In this document: piece after piece, positions 10,406 to 19,612 of the stretch
How the letters are laid out: each line of letters begins with the position of its first letter
How positions within the stretch are numbered: position 1 is the stretch's first letter
Assembly (NCBI RefSeq): GCF_008000755.1
Contig: NZ_CP041690.1
Coordinates: forward strand, 1,675,260 to 1,739,259
Reading direction: 5' to 3'
Origin: Youhaiella tibetensis
GTDB lineage: Bacteria; Pseudomonadota; Alphaproteobacteria; Rhizobiales; Devosiaceae
Length of the DNA stretch: 64,000 nucleotides
Position numbers and translations under genes: made by a program
The notes under the pieces: model-generated
Databases searched by the model: none
What the model was told of the DNA's origin: nothing
What the model saw: the letters and a program-made list of their open reading frames with translations, nothing else

Positions 10406-11902
10406 TTACATGCCCTCGAGCAACTCCTTGACCTTGCCGGCTGCATCATCGGCGGCCTGGTCGACGGTCATCTTGCCGGTGAGCGCGTTCTGCAGCATGT
10501 CCGGCACGATGATGTTCATGATCTCGGTCGCCTCGGGGATCACCGGGAAGGGGATGCCGTTGGGCAGCATGGACGTGGTGACGTCGAGGAACTTGATGGT
10601 GTCCAGGCGCTCCTTCATCCACTCGGTCTTGAAGCCGCGCAGGTTGCCGGGGTTGGAATCCACCCAGGCCAGCTTGGTCGACCATTCCGGGCTCGTCCAG
10701 AAGCAGACCAGTGCCTTGGCCGCCTGTTCGTCGAGCCCCCCATCCACGTAATCGTTCTTGATGATGTGAATGTTGGAGCCGCCGAACACCACGGCGCGCC
10801 GCTCAGGCCCTTGCGGGATGAGGCCGTAGCGCATGTTGGCCACCACGGTATCGGCCATTTCCTTGTCGGCGCCGGTGGCCTTGGAGGCCAGGTCCACCAT
10901 CTTGGCGTATTCGGCCGGGTGGGCGATCATCATGCCGAGCTGGCCGGCGATGAACGGGTTCTGGTTTTCGTTCTGCGTGTTGGTAAGCGCCGAGACCGGC
11001 ACGGACTTGTCACGCACATACATGTCGTAGGACGCCTGCAGCGCCGCCTTGGCGCCGGCATTGTTGATCTCGACCTCCTGATAGGTCGGAGTGGCGCTCG
11101 CCTCGTCCAGCGCGCCCCCGCCAAAGGCCCAGAGCTGCGGCATGAAGCGGAACGGGGTGTTGCCCGCATTCTGCTTGGCCACGAGCCCGTAGCCGGGCAC
11201 CCCCAGCTTGTCGTGAATCTGCTTGGAATAGGTGACGACGTCGTCCCAGGTTGCCGGCGGCTTTTCCGGGTCGAGACCGGCGCGCTTGAAGAGATCGGCG
11301 TTCCAGATGAAGGCCATGGTTTCGTTGTTGGTCGGCACGCCATAGGGCACGCCGTCATACATCACCGACTTCATCGCGCCCGGCCAGAAATCGGCAGTCG
11401 GGTAGCCGACATCCTCGGGCTTGAGCTCCTGGAAGTAGCCCTTGGACGAGAACTCGATGCCGCCCAGGATCTGGAGGCGCACCACCATGGGCGCCGCGTT
11501 GCCGAGCAGCGCCGTGCGCAGCTTGTCGAGCAACTGGTTGTAGTCGATGTTCTGGTTGTCTACCTCGATATTGGGATAGGTCGCCTTGAAGGCCGCCCAG
11601 AACTCGTCATTGACCTTGCGGCTGATATCGGGAGAGGCCTCGTTCGGGCCCGTCCACCAGACCGAGACCTTGCCCTTGTAGTCGAGCGGCACGATCTTGG
11701 AGCAGTCCCCGGCGGTATCGACCTTTTCGGTCCCGGCGATGCTGCGGACATATTCGGGGGACCACTTGGAAAGGTCCACGCTCTGAGCATAGGCAGTGCC
11801 CGACAGCAGGGACGCGGCCATACCAAGGGCCACGACATATCCCACCACCTGGCGGCGATTTAGGCAGCCGTCATCGACTTCGCGATCACGCGAATTGGTC
11901 AT
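10406..11902 (-). CDS. Extracellular sugar-binding protein of ABC importer (family 1)
   Basis: 498 residues. The N-terminus has a twin-arginine pair (R16-R17) followed by a hydrophobic stretch and a likely signal-peptidase site after AYA at residue 39, so export to the periplasm is expected, possibly by Tat. The mature protein has the layout of family 1 solute-binding proteins, with hinge-region sequences such as YGVPTNNETMAFIWNADLF. It is the first gene of the leftward sugar-acid operon, and its ATG follows an excellent GAGGAGGA ribosome site. It delivers substrate to the MalF/MalG permeases. The ligand is inferred from the downstream dehydratase and aldolase. Confidence 0.92.
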   Translation of the reverse strand: MTNSRDREVDDGCLNRRQVVGYVVALGMAASLLSGTAYAQSVDLSKWSPEYVRSIAGTEKVDTAGDCSKIVPLDYKGKVSVWWTGPNEASPDISRKVNDEFWAAFKATYPNIEVDNQNIDYNQLLDKLRTALLGNAAPMVVRLQILGGIEFSSKGYFQELKPEDVGYPTADFWPGAMKSVMYDGVPYGVPTNNETMAFIWNADLFKRAGLDPEKPPATWDDVVTYSKQIHDKLGVPGYGLVAKQNAGNTPFRFMPQLWAFGGGALDEASATPTYQEVEINNAGAKAALQASYDMYVRDKSVPVSALTNTQNENQNPFIAGQLGMMIAHPAEYAKMVDLASKATGADKEMADTVVANMRYGLIPQGPERRAVVFGGSNIHIIKNDYVDGGLDEQAAKALVCFWTSPEWSTKLAWVDSNPGNLRGFKTEWMKERLDTIKFLDVTTSMLPNGIPFPVIPEATEIMNIIVPDMLQNALTGKMTVDQAADDAAGKVKELLEGM

Positions 11903-12040
11903 CGAGATTCCTCCTCATGCATTTGCCTGCTCGGCCCGGAGGCCGGTCACGCACTCCCCGCAGCTCGCGCTGCTTCCTCCACGGGCGTCCGGCTTGGGCC
12001 GGCTTCTCCCCATGGCGTGGACAGTTTCAGAGGACAAAGT

Positions 12041-12061
12041 ATCTGTCAATATGCGTCAGAT
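12041..12061. promoter_or_regulatory. Candidate operator between divergent GntR gene and sugar-acid operon
   Basis: Inverted repeat ATCTG-N11-CAGAT inside the AT-richer 243-base divergent intergenic region (11903-12145). It sits about 85 bases upstream of the GntR start and about 140 bases upstream of the binding-protein start. It is a plausible site for the adjacent FadR-type GntR regulator, but the match is short and no consensus was tested. Confidence 0.35.
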
Positions 12062-12145
12062 CGTACATTCTTTGATTGAGTTTGCGTATGAATGGATCGA
12101 AGTTAGGGGTTGGAAAGTGCCTTAAAGCTGCATAGAACCGGCGCC

Positions 12146-12841
12146 ATGGACCCGATTACCGCCCCACCGCCCGACCAACTGGAGTCGTCAGTTTCCGTCT
12201 ACGAGATGATCCGAGAGGACATCATCGCCGGCCGCCTCGTGCCCAACGAACGGCTCAAGGTCGGCGAACTGGCGAGCCGCTACGACACCTCGACCAACCC
12301 CATCCGCGAGGCGCTCCAGCAGTTGCGCGGAGAGGGCATGGTGGTCATGGAGGCCAACCGTGGCGCGCGGGTGCGCCCAATCGACGCCGACTTCGTGCGC
12401 GACATCATCGAGATCGAGATGCTGATCGAACCGGCGCTGACCAAATGGTTCGTCTCGGTGGTGAGCGAAAAGGATATCGCCGAACTCGAGGCCAAGCAGG
12501 CCGAGATCGAAGCGCTCAACTTCGCCGATCCGGCGGCGCACGGACGGCTGGATACCCAGTTCCACCAACTCATGTACGACCGACACTACAACCGTCACGC
12601 GGCCGAGCTCTGGTGGAAGCACCGCGAAATCCTGCGGGCGATCAGCCGGCGCTATCCGACTTCGCTCAGCCGCCGGCAGGCGGTGCTTTCCGAGCACCGC
12701 GAGCTCATCGCCCGCATCCGCGCGCAGGACGCCGAAGGCGCCGCTGCCGTGGTCGAGCGGCACGTGGAGGGATCGGGCCGGCACATCATCGAACAAATGG
12801 GCATCGCCCAACGCAAGGCACCCCGGAGACAACCGGGCTAG
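12146..12841 (+). CDS. GntR-family transcriptional regulator, FadR/FCD type
   Basis: About 231 residues. An N-terminal winged helix-turn-helix (residues about 18-80, with RYDTSTNPIREALQQL) is followed by an all-helical FCD ligand domain containing the usual metal-binding His/Asp pattern (D-x-x-FH and later H residues). FCD regulators usually bind a sugar acid or other organic acid and repress the neighbouring catabolic genes. The ATG at 12146 begins the protein-like part; a TTG at 12110 would add 12 residues but sits poorly relative to any ribosome site. It faces the leftward sugar-acid operon and is followed at 59 bases by a dehydratase gene, so it probably controls both sides. Confidence 0.88.
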   Translation: MDPITAPPPDQLESSVSVYEMIREDIIAGRLVPNERLKVGELASRYDTSTNPIREALQQLRGEGMVVMEANRGARVRPIDADFVRDIIEIEMLIEPALTKWFVSVVSEKDIAELEAKQAEIEALNFADPAAHGRLDTQFHQLMYDRHYNRHAAELWWKHREILRAISRRYPTSLSRRQAVLSEHRELIARIRAQDAEGAAAVVERHVEGSGRHIIEQMGIAQRKAPRRQPG

Positions 12842-12900
12842 GCACTCGCCGCGGGAGGCGCGGCGTCAATCGACGAGGCAGCGACAAGGAGGAGGCCGCC

Positions 12901-14232
12901 GTGACGATCGACATCGACCAGATCAAGCGAACCGAAACCATCGAGAACAACGTGCGGACCGGTTCGCGTCCGAGCGACCTCAGGATAACCGACATCCGCG
13001 TGGCCACCGTGGTCGGCCACGGCTACTACCCGATCCTCAAGATCGAGACCAACCAGGGCATCTACGGCCTGGGCGAAGTGCGCGACGCGGCGCACCACTT
13101 TTATGCGCTCCAGCTGAAACACCTGCTGATCGGCCAGAACCCCTGCAACGTCGACTACCTGTTCAAGACCATCAAGGCTTTCGGCGGCGACGGGCGGCGC
13201 GGCGGCGGCGTCTGCGGCATCGAGATCGCGCTCATGGACCTGGTCGGCAAGGTCTACGGGGTGCCGTGCTACCAGCTGCTGGGCGGCAAGTATCGCGACA
13301 AGGTACGCCTCTATGGCGACACGCCCACTCCGCGCGACATGACGCCCGAAGGGTTCGTGGAAGTGGTGATGAAGCGCAAGGCGCTGGGCCTCACCTTCAT
13401 CAAGTTCGACCTTTCCGCGCGCCTCTTCGAGCAGACGCCGGGGGCGCTGGTTGGGCAGGCGACGAAATACGAGTACGAGCAGTTTCGCCAGCGCTACGTG
13501 CCGGGCCGCGGGGCGGGGGCCCGCATTTCGGAGCGCGGCGTGGAACTGGCCGCCGAAATCACCGCAGCGGTGCGCGAGGCGGTGGGGCCCGAGATTTCGC
13601 TCTGCACCGACCATTTCGGCGAAGGGTTCGTGACGGCCGACGAAGCCATTCGGCTCGGCGCCGCGCTCGAGCCCTATAACCTGGCCTGGATCGAGGACCC
13701 CATGCCCTGGCGCGACATCGCCAACCACAAGAAGGTGGCCGACGCGCTGCTGACCCCGGTGGCCGCGGGCGAGGACTGGTACCTCTGGGAGGGTTTCAAG
13801 GAGGCCATCGAGACGCGTGCGGTGGATATCATCCACCCGGACATGCTGACCTCGGGCGGCCTGATGGAAACCAAGCGCATCGCCGAGCACGCCGAGCGCT
13901 ACGGCATCCCCACCGCGCTCCATGCCTGCTGCTCGCCGATCGCGATGATGGCAAATGTCCACCTGGGCGCCTCGATCGCCAATCTGGTGGCGCTCGAGCA
14001 CCACGGGCTGGACCTGCCTTACTACCGCGACCTGGTGACCGGGCTCGACGAGGACTACATGGCCGATGGCTACGTGACGGTGCCGGAGGCCCCGGGCCTG
14101 GGCATCGACCTCAACGAGGACGGTATCAAGGCCAACATGCGTAAAGGCATGGCCTATTTCGGCGACACCAGCGACTGGGACCACATCCGCGTCGAATTCG
14201 ACCGGCTGCCGCCCGAACTCGAACTGGACTGA
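12901..14232 (+). CDS. Enolase-superfamily (mandelate racemase-type) dehydratase
   Basis: About 443 residues, longer than the DgoD-like paralogue at 6216-7370. The GTG start at 12901 follows a strong AAGGAGGAGG. Likely metal ligands are D237 (in TDHFG), E265 (in WIEDP) and E291 (in AGED), and H341 lies in the position of the C-terminal catalytic His. The N-terminal capping domain has ETNQGIYGLGEV and GIEIALMDLVGK. It probably dehydrates or epimerises an acid sugar. The exact reaction is unknown because the second-strand base differs from the DgoD type. It sits between the GntR gene and a third superfamily member. Confidence 0.83.
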   Translation: MTIDIDQIKRTETIENNVRTGSRPSDLRITDIRVATVVGHGYYPILKIETNQGIYGLGEVRDAAHHFYALQLKHLLIGQNPCNVDYLFKTIKAFGGDGRRGGGVCGIEIALMDLVGKVYGVPCYQLLGGKYRDKVRLYGDTPTPRDMTPEGFVEVVMKRKALGLTFIKFDLSARLFEQTPGALVGQATKYEYEQFRQRYVPGRGAGARISERGVELAAEITAAVREAVGPEISLCTDHFGEGFVTADEAIRLGAALEPYNLAWIEDPMPWRDIANHKKVADALLTPVAAGEDWYLWEGFKEAIETRAVDIIHPDMLTSGGLMETKRIAEHAERYGIPTALHACCSPIAMMANVHLGASIANLVALEHHGLDLPYYRDLVTGLDEDYMADGYVTVPEAPGLGIDLNEDGIKANMRKGMAYFGDTSDWDHIRVEFDRLPPELELD

Positions 14233-14242
14233 ACCCCCGGCC

Positions 14243-14267
14243 GCGGACCCGCCAGGCGCGGGTCCGC
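14243..14267 (+). promoter_or_regulatory. Intercistronic stem-loop between two enolase-superfamily genes
   Basis: A perfect 9-bp inverted repeat (14243-14251 with 14259-14267) and a 7-base loop, located 10 bases after the stop of one dehydratase gene and 48 bases before the next start. There is no T-run, so message processing or partial attenuation is more likely than termination. Confidence 0.5.
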
Positions 14268-14315
14268 ATCGGGCAACGACGACAAGACTGGCCACCTGGC
14301 CGAGAGGCGAATCCC

Positions 14316-15512
14316 ATGAAGATTGTTGACCTGCGCTGCGCCGTCATCGGCCGGCATCCGATCGTGCGCATCGTGACCGACGAAGGGCTCTACGGGCTGG
14401 GCGAGGTGGAGTTCACCAAGACCTACCTGAAACCCTTCGTGCTGCATTTCCGCGATGCCCTGATCGGGGAGGACCCGACCGACGTCGAGCGCGTGATGCT
14501 GAAAATCCGCCAGCGCGGCTCGTTCAAGCCCTATGGCGCGGCGGTGAGCGCCATCGAGCACGCGCTCTGGGATATTGCCGGCAAGGCCGCGGGCGTGCCG
14601 GTCTACAAGCTCCTGGGCGGCAAGGTGCGCGACAAGGTGCGGGTCTATAACGGCTCGATCCGCCGCAAGCGCACCGGCGACCGGCCCGAGGACTACGCTG
14701 CCGACGTCAAATGGATGATGGAGCAGCCGCAGAACTTCTTCATGGTCAAGCAGGGCATCAGCTTCCACTCCAACATGAAGACGAACGTGGAAGGCTTCCA
14801 CTATGGAGTGACGCAGCCCCCGACCTATCACGGCGCCATGGACCAGGGCGTCATCAGCGAGCGCGGTTTCAACCACATGCTCGATTGCGTGGCGGCGATG
14901 AAGGAGGTGACCGGCGACAAGGTGAGCCTGGCCCTCGATTGCGGCCCCGGCTGGTTCCTGCCCGACGCCATCCGCTTCGCCCAGGCGGTCGAGAAGTACA
15001 ACCTGATGTGGCTCGAAGACATGCTGACCGGCGACTACGTGCCCTGGGTCAACCCGCAGGCGTATCGCGAGTTGACGGTTTCGACCTCGACCCCGATCCA
15101 TACCGGCGAGCAGATCTACCTGCGGCACAACTTCAAGGAACTGATCGAGACCCAGGCCGTCCGCGTCGTCGGCCCCGATCCGGCCGATATCGGGGGCATC
15201 GCCGAACTCAAATGGGTAGCCGAACACGCCTATATGCACTCGATCCTGATGGCGCCGCACGGCACCGCCAACGGGCTTTTGGGGCTGGGCGCGCTGATCA
15301 ATGTCTGCGCCACGCTGCCGGCCAACTACATCGCCTTCGAGTATCCGAGTGCTTCGGACCCCTGGTGGGAGGAGATCGTGGAGGGGCTGCCAGCCCAGAT
15401 CGTCAAGGACAGCATGGTGGACCTGCTCGAGGCGCCCGGTCTGGGCCTCGACATAAACGCCGAAGCGGCGCGAAAATACCTGCGCGAGGAGGACGCCGGC
15501 TTCTTCGATTGA
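14316..15512 (+). CDS. Enolase-superfamily (mandelate racemase-type) enzyme, divergent active site
   Basis: 398 residues. The capping domain starts with MKIVDLRCAVIG and contains TDEGLYGLGEVEF. Predicted metal ligands are D208 (LALDCGPG), E234 (WLEDM) and E264 (TGEQ), with H315 in APHGTAN as a likely base. There is no Asp-x-His pair after D208, which separates it from the DgoD type, so a different acid sugar or a different reaction is likely. The ATG at 14316 follows GAGAGGCGA. It is the third enolase-superfamily gene of the locus and presumably works in the same sugar-acid pathway. Confidence 0.8.
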   Translation: MKIVDLRCAVIGRHPIVRIVTDEGLYGLGEVEFTKTYLKPFVLHFRDALIGEDPTDVERVMLKIRQRGSFKPYGAAVSAIEHALWDIAGKAAGVPVYKLLGGKVRDKVRVYNGSIRRKRTGDRPEDYAADVKWMMEQPQNFFMVKQGISFHSNMKTNVEGFHYGVTQPPTYHGAMDQGVISERGFNHMLDCVAAMKEVTGDKVSLALDCGPGWFLPDAIRFAQAVEKYNLMWLEDMLTGDYVPWVNPQAYRELTVSTSTPIHTGEQIYLRHNFKELIETQAVRVVGPDPADIGGIAELKWVAEHAYMHSILMAPHGTANGLLGLGALINVCATLPANYIAFEYPSASDPWWEEIVEGLPAQIVKDSMVDLLEAPGLGLDINAEAARKYLREEDAGFFD

Positions 15513-15611
15513 GCGCGCCCGGACCGGGCTTGCCAAATCGAGCCTTGTGGGGCCAATCTCGCCCTCTGGGGGCGCTCTGGTCCGGCAACGGGAAATGGGG
15601 AACTTCAAATC

Positions 15612-16304
15612 ATGATCGTGGACGAAACTGAAGACCGGGCGCGCCCGGAATCCGGGCGCCTCAACCGGCGCGCGTTTCTCGTCGGCTCGGCCGCTGCCGT
15701 TGGCGCGCTGGGCCTGGCCGGGTGCACCTCGTTCGGCGGCGGCCCGGTGATGAGCTATGCCGAGGCCGAAAAGGTCTATGGCCCGGTACCCGACGAGCGC
15801 TTCCCGATCCCGGCGGTCAACGTCAAGAAGATCAACCCGAAATACTTCCGCCGTACCGTGCGCTACGACAGCAAGGAAGCGGTGGGCACGATCATCGTGG
15901 ACCCGCGGAACTACTACGTCTACCGCATCGCGGGCGATGGCTACGCCACCCGCTACGGCGCCAATGTCGGCCGCGACGGCTTCCGCTGGAGCGGGGACGC
16001 CTATGTGGGGCGCAAGGCCGAATGGCCGGTCTGGACCCCGCCCAAGGAAATGATCGCCCGCCAGCCGGAAGCCGCCAAATACGCCGGTGGCATGGCCCCC
16101 GGCCTCGACAACCCCTTGGGCGCGCGCACGCTCTATCTCTACCAGAACGGGGTCTACACCCTCTACACCATCTACAGCACCCGCGTGGCCGAGACGATCG
16201 GCAAGGGCATCTCAAGCGGCTGCATCGGCCTGCTGACGCAGGACATGCTCGACCTGTACGAGAAGACGCCGGTGAACACGAAAGTGGTGGTGTTGAAGGC
16301 GTAA
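15612..16304 (+). CDS. L,D-transpeptidase (YkuD) family lipoprotein with altered catalytic motif
   Basis: 230 residues. The N-terminus has a twin-arginine-like motif (NRRAFLV) and a lipobox LAGC, so it is probably a Tat-exported lipoprotein. The YkuD domain (about residues 70-230) would cross-link peptidoglycan or attach proteins to it through a Cys thioester. The catalytic Cys is present as C204 in SSGCIG. However, the catalytic His expected 14-17 residues before it (usual motif HGT) is replaced by Ser189 in YSTR, and the Arg that normally follows SSGCI is Gly206. The frame is intact, so this is either a diverged or an inactive family member. It lies 99 bases after the sugar-acid genes and may be unrelated to them. 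Confidence 0.82.
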   Translation: MIVDETEDRARPESGRLNRRAFLVGSAAAVGALGLAGCTSFGGGPVMSYAEAEKVYGPVPDERFPIPAVNVKKINPKYFRRTVRYDSKEAVGTIIVDPRNYYVYRIAGDGYATRYGANVGRDGFRWSGDAYVGRKAEWPVWTPPKEMIARQPEAAKYAGGMAPGLDNPLGARTLYLYQNGVYTLYTIYSTRVAETIGKGISSGCIGLLTQDMLDLYEKTPVNTKVVVLKA

Positions 16305-16644
16305 GGGGGCGTCCGCGCGGGCAGCGCCGCGATCTCTGCCAGATCGGTATTTGCCTTGGGGGTATTTGTGTCGCTCTTGGGTGCGGGTAGAGCACCAGGG
16401 TTTCGGGTAGAGCCGCAAGCATTCCAGACGCTCGTATGTCAACTCGGGCTCAGACCGACGGTCACCCCACTCGCCGACTCCGGATTTGGAGGCGGCAGTA
16501 TGGGTTTGGGTCGGCGTGGGTAGTATCTCTAAAGGCAACAGCGTCTATACAACGTCAGCATTCCACGATACGTGAAATTGTCGATATATTAAGCATCTTA
16601 TTCATAAAATCAGCCATTTATTGACGCATTTTAGTCGTGGCGCG
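16305..16644. other. Intergenic region upstream of autotransporter
   Basis: 340 bases with no convincing gene. The first half is GC-rich. The last 90 bases are clearly AT-rich and include TAAAAT at 16605-16610, which could serve as a -10 element for the autotransporter gene, but no well-spaced -35 was found. No terminator hairpin with a T-tract was recognised after the L,D-transpeptidase gene. Confidence 0.5.
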
Positions 16645-19608
16645 ATGCAGGAAGACTGCTTTCTTCGAAACGTTCGGTCATTCCGCCGGCGTCTGCTTAA
16701 TTCGGCGGCGCCCTTCGTGGTGGCGCTGGCATCACTCTCTCCGGCATCCGCCCAGGTATCCATCACCGGGGATAGCTCCCCGTCGGATCCTGCTCTCATC
16801 GATGGCAGCGTCGACCTGGATATCGGTTTTGGCGCTCCCGGGAGCCTGACCATTCTCAATGGCGGCACGTTGACGAACAACACCGGCTATGTCGGCCGCG
16901 ATGCTGGGGGCAATGGCAGCGTGATGGTTTCGGGCCAGAATTCGCGATGGGAGAATCAGGGCGACGTCGTCATCGGGCAATATGGCCAGGGGACGCTCGA
17001 CATTCTGGCGGGCGGGTTCGTGACCGGAGGGAATGGCTATGTCGGCGCCAGCTTGGGCGGCACAGGCGTCGTGACGGTTTCGGGCGACGATGGTTCTGGC
17101 AATGCGTCCACCTGGTCTCTCCAGCAAGATCTGGCCATAGGCGATGAAGGGACAGGAACGCTCAACGTCACTCAGGGTGCTCATGTCACGACCGGTGGGC
17201 GAATTAGCGTTGGTTCCTGGGAGCAAGGCAATGTTGGGCTTTCTGATGGCGCCACGGTGTCGAGCCATGATGCTATCATCGGTAACAACGGTCATGGAGA
17301 GGCACTCCTGACGTCAGGCGCGTCCTGGACCGTGGTAGATCAATTCACGGTGGGCCTATTCTCTCAGGGCGTTCTGCGCATCGAAGACGGTGCCAGCCTG
17401 ACCAGCAACCAGGGCTATGTGGGTGCCAATGCCGGTGGCGACGGAAATGTTACCGTTACCGGTGGCGCCAACTGGGAGATGACCGGTGCAAATCTGAGCC
17501 TGGGCAATTACGGCGTCGGTGTGATGACCATCGAAGATGGTGCAAGGGTCTACGCGAATAACGGCGTCGACCTCGGTTCCTCGGACGTGGCGGCAAGAGG
17601 CACGATGAACGTACTCGGTACGCCGGGTGGGCGCGGGATTCTGGAAACCAGCGGTTTCCGCGGCGGCATGGGCGCGGCGAATGTCACCGTGGATGGCGGC
17701 GTGGTTCGTGCAATCCGCGACAATAACAATTTCTTCAGCAATTACGGCGCTCAGCAGGTCACGCTCGGTGCCGGTGGCGGCATCATCGATACCAATAGCC
17801 ACGATATCGGCATCGCCCCCGTAATGACCGGAGCGGGCAGCCTGACCAAGGAAGGTCTGGGCACGCTGACCCTGACCGGCGCCAACACCTATGGCGGCGG
17901 AACCACGATCTCGGCCGGCACCTTGCAGCTGGGCGATGGCGGAACGAGCGGCAGTATTATGGGCAGCGTCGCCAACAGCGGCATCCTGGCTTTCAATCGC
18001 TCGGATGTGGTGATCTTTGGCGGGACGATCGCCGGGACGGGTGGCGTTTGGCAAGTCGGCTCCGGGAAGACTGTCCTCACCGCCGATAGTTCGGGCCTGT
18101 CGGGCGTGTCAGCCGTCTATGACGGTATCCTGGCGGTCAACAATGTCCTTGGCGGGTCGTTGGAGGTTCGCGGCGGGCGGTTGCAAGGCGTCGGCCAGGT
18201 GGGCGCTACGACGAACTTTGCCAGCGGCACTATCGCTCCGGGCAATTCGATCGGAACGCTGACCGTGGCGGGAAACTATGTCGGCAATGGCGGGACGCTC
18301 GAAATCGAGTCGGTGCTCGGTGACGACAATGCGGCCACGGACCTCCTGGTAGTGACTGGCGACACCTCGGGCAGCACCAATGTCCGCGTTATCAATGTCG
18401 GCGGCGCAGGTGCGCAGACGACGGAAGGCATCAAGATCGTTGATGTCGGCGGTATTTCCGGCGGAAGTTTTGCACTGCTTGGAGACTACACCTTCGAGGG
18501 GGCGCCTGCCGTGGTTGCCGGCGCCTACGCCTATCGCCTCTACAAAGGGGGCGTCAGCACAAGTGCCGATGGTGACTGGTATCTGCGGTCAGACTTGCTC
18601 GCTGGCACAGCGGGTCCGCTTTACCAGGCCGGCGCGCCGGTCTACGAGGCCTATGCCACGGTGCTACAGAGTTTCAACGAACTCGAAACCTTGCAGCAGC
18701 GCGTCGGCAATCGTGCCTGGACCGCCGGCGTGGTCGAGCGGGGCGCCATGCCGGAGGCGGTCGGCCCCAACAGCGGTATTTGGGGTCGGATAGTTGGCCG
18801 CCACGCCAATCTGGATCCACGGTACTCCACCACCGGGGCGAACCTCGAAGTCGCCACCTGGCAATTGCAGGCCGGGGCCGACCGGCAGCTCTATTCGGGC
18901 GAAGAAGGTCGCCTCGTCGGCGGACTGTCCGCGCGATACGGCACCGTTGCGGGCGACGTGACCTCGATATTCGGAAACGGTTCCATCAGCAGCTCGGGTT
19001 ACGGCCTGGGCGGATCGCTGACCTGGTATGGTTCGACAGGATTCTACCTCGATGCGCAAGCCAACCTGACCTGGTTCGACAGCGCCCTCACCTCCGCGAC
19101 TGCCGCTAACAGGCTGGTCTCCGGCAATGGCGGCTTCGGCTATGCCCTTGGCGTGGAAGCTGGTCAGCAGGTCGCCCTCAACCGGAACTGGTCGCTCACG
19201 CCGCAGGCGCAACTGATCTATTCGGATGTTGCCTTTGACCGCTTCACCGACGTCTACGGCTCCGCCGTTTCGCTGACAGAAGGAACTGACCTCAACATCC
19301 GGCTGGGCCTTTCGGCAGACTACCAGGACAGCTGGACCGATGAGGCTGGCGAGACCAGCCGGCTCCACGGCTATGGCATTGCAAATCTATACTATCACTT
19401 CATGCCGAGCAGCAGGATCGACCTTGCCCGAGTGGAATTCACCAATACGCAGGACGATTTCTGGGGCGGATTGGGCCTTGGCGGCACCTACAGCTGGCGC
19501 GACGACAAGTATGCCCTGCACGGCGAAGCGGGCATCAACACCAGTCTCGTCAATTTCGGCAAAAGCTTGAGCTTTGCCGGCACGGCGGGGCTGAGTGTCC
19601 GGTTTTAG
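16645..19608 (+). CDS. Autotransporter (type Va) with glycine-rich repeat passenger
   Basis: About 987 residues. A signal peptide ends near SPASAQ at residue 37. The passenger (about 40-700) has degenerate repeats of the form G-YVG-x5-G-x-V-x-V, clearly at residues about 79, 130 and 255, then an autotransporter-associated beta-strand repeat near residues 405-432 (LTLTGANTYGGGTT). The last 290 residues form the outer-membrane beta-barrel domain, ending in the expected terminal Phe (LSVRF). The predicted product is a surface-exposed beta-helix, with a possible role in adhesion. The ATG at 16645 was chosen because it begins the signal peptide; a TTG at 16621 would add 8 residues. No ribosome site is obvious. 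Confidence 0.88.
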   Translation: MQEDCFLRNVRSFRRRLLNSAAPFVVALASLSPASAQVSITGDSSPSDPALIDGSVDLDIGFGAPGSLTILNGGTLTNNTGYVGRDAGGNGSVMVSGQNSRWENQGDVVIGQYGQGTLDILAGGFVTGGNGYVGASLGGTGVVTVSGDDGSGNASTWSLQQDLAIGDEGTGTLNVTQGAHVTTGGRISVGSWEQGNVGLSDGATVSSHDAIIGNNGHGEALLTSGASWTVVDQFTVGLFSQGVLRIEDGASLTSNQGYVGANAGGDGNVTVTGGANWEMTGANLSLGNYGVGVMTIEDGARVYANNGVDLGSSDVAARGTMNVLGTPGGRGILETSGFRGGMGAANVTVDGGVVRAIRDNNNFFSNYGAQQVTLGAGGGIIDTNSHDIGIAPVMTGAGSLTKEGLGTLTLTGANTYGGGTTISAGTLQLGDGGTSGSIMGSVANSGILAFNRSDVVIFGGTIAGTGGVWQVGSGKTVLTADSSGLSGVSAVYDGILAVNNVLGGSLEVRGGRLQGVGQVGATTNFASGTIAPGNSIGTLTVAGNYVGNGGTLEIESVLGDDNAATDLLVVTGDTSGSTNVRVINVGGAGAQTTEGIKIVDVGGISGGSFALLGDYTFEGAPAVVAGAYAYRLYKGGVSTSADGDWYLRSDLLAGTAGPLYQAGAPVYEAYATVLQSFNELETLQQRVGNRAWTAGVVERGAMPEAVGPNSGIWGRIVGRHANLDPRYSTTGANLEVATWQLQAGADRQLYSGEEGRLVGGLSARYGTVAGDVTSIFGNGSISSSGYGLGGSLTWYGSTGFYLDAQANLTWFDSALTSATAANRLVSGNGGFGYALGVEAGQQVALNRNWSLTPQAQLIYSDVAFDRFTDVYGSAVSLTEGTDLNIRLGLSADYQDSWTDEAGETSRLHGYGIANLYYHFMPSSRIDLARVEFTNTQDDFWGGLGLGGTYSWRDDKYALHGEAGINTSLVNFGKSLSFAGTAGLSVRF

Positions 19609-19612
19609 GGGG

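Noticed and set aside
9878-11863. 661-codon plus-strand open frame
   Set aside because: It lies opposite the permease and binding-protein genes, and its translation shows no motifs and a typical antisense composition.
14243-14267. Hairpin as a rho-independent terminator
   Set aside because: No T-run follows the stem, and the next gene continues in the same direction 48 bases on.
16621-16644. TTG start for the autotransporter
   Set aside because: It would add 8 residues before a normal signal peptide without a ribosome site; the ATG at 16645 is simpler.
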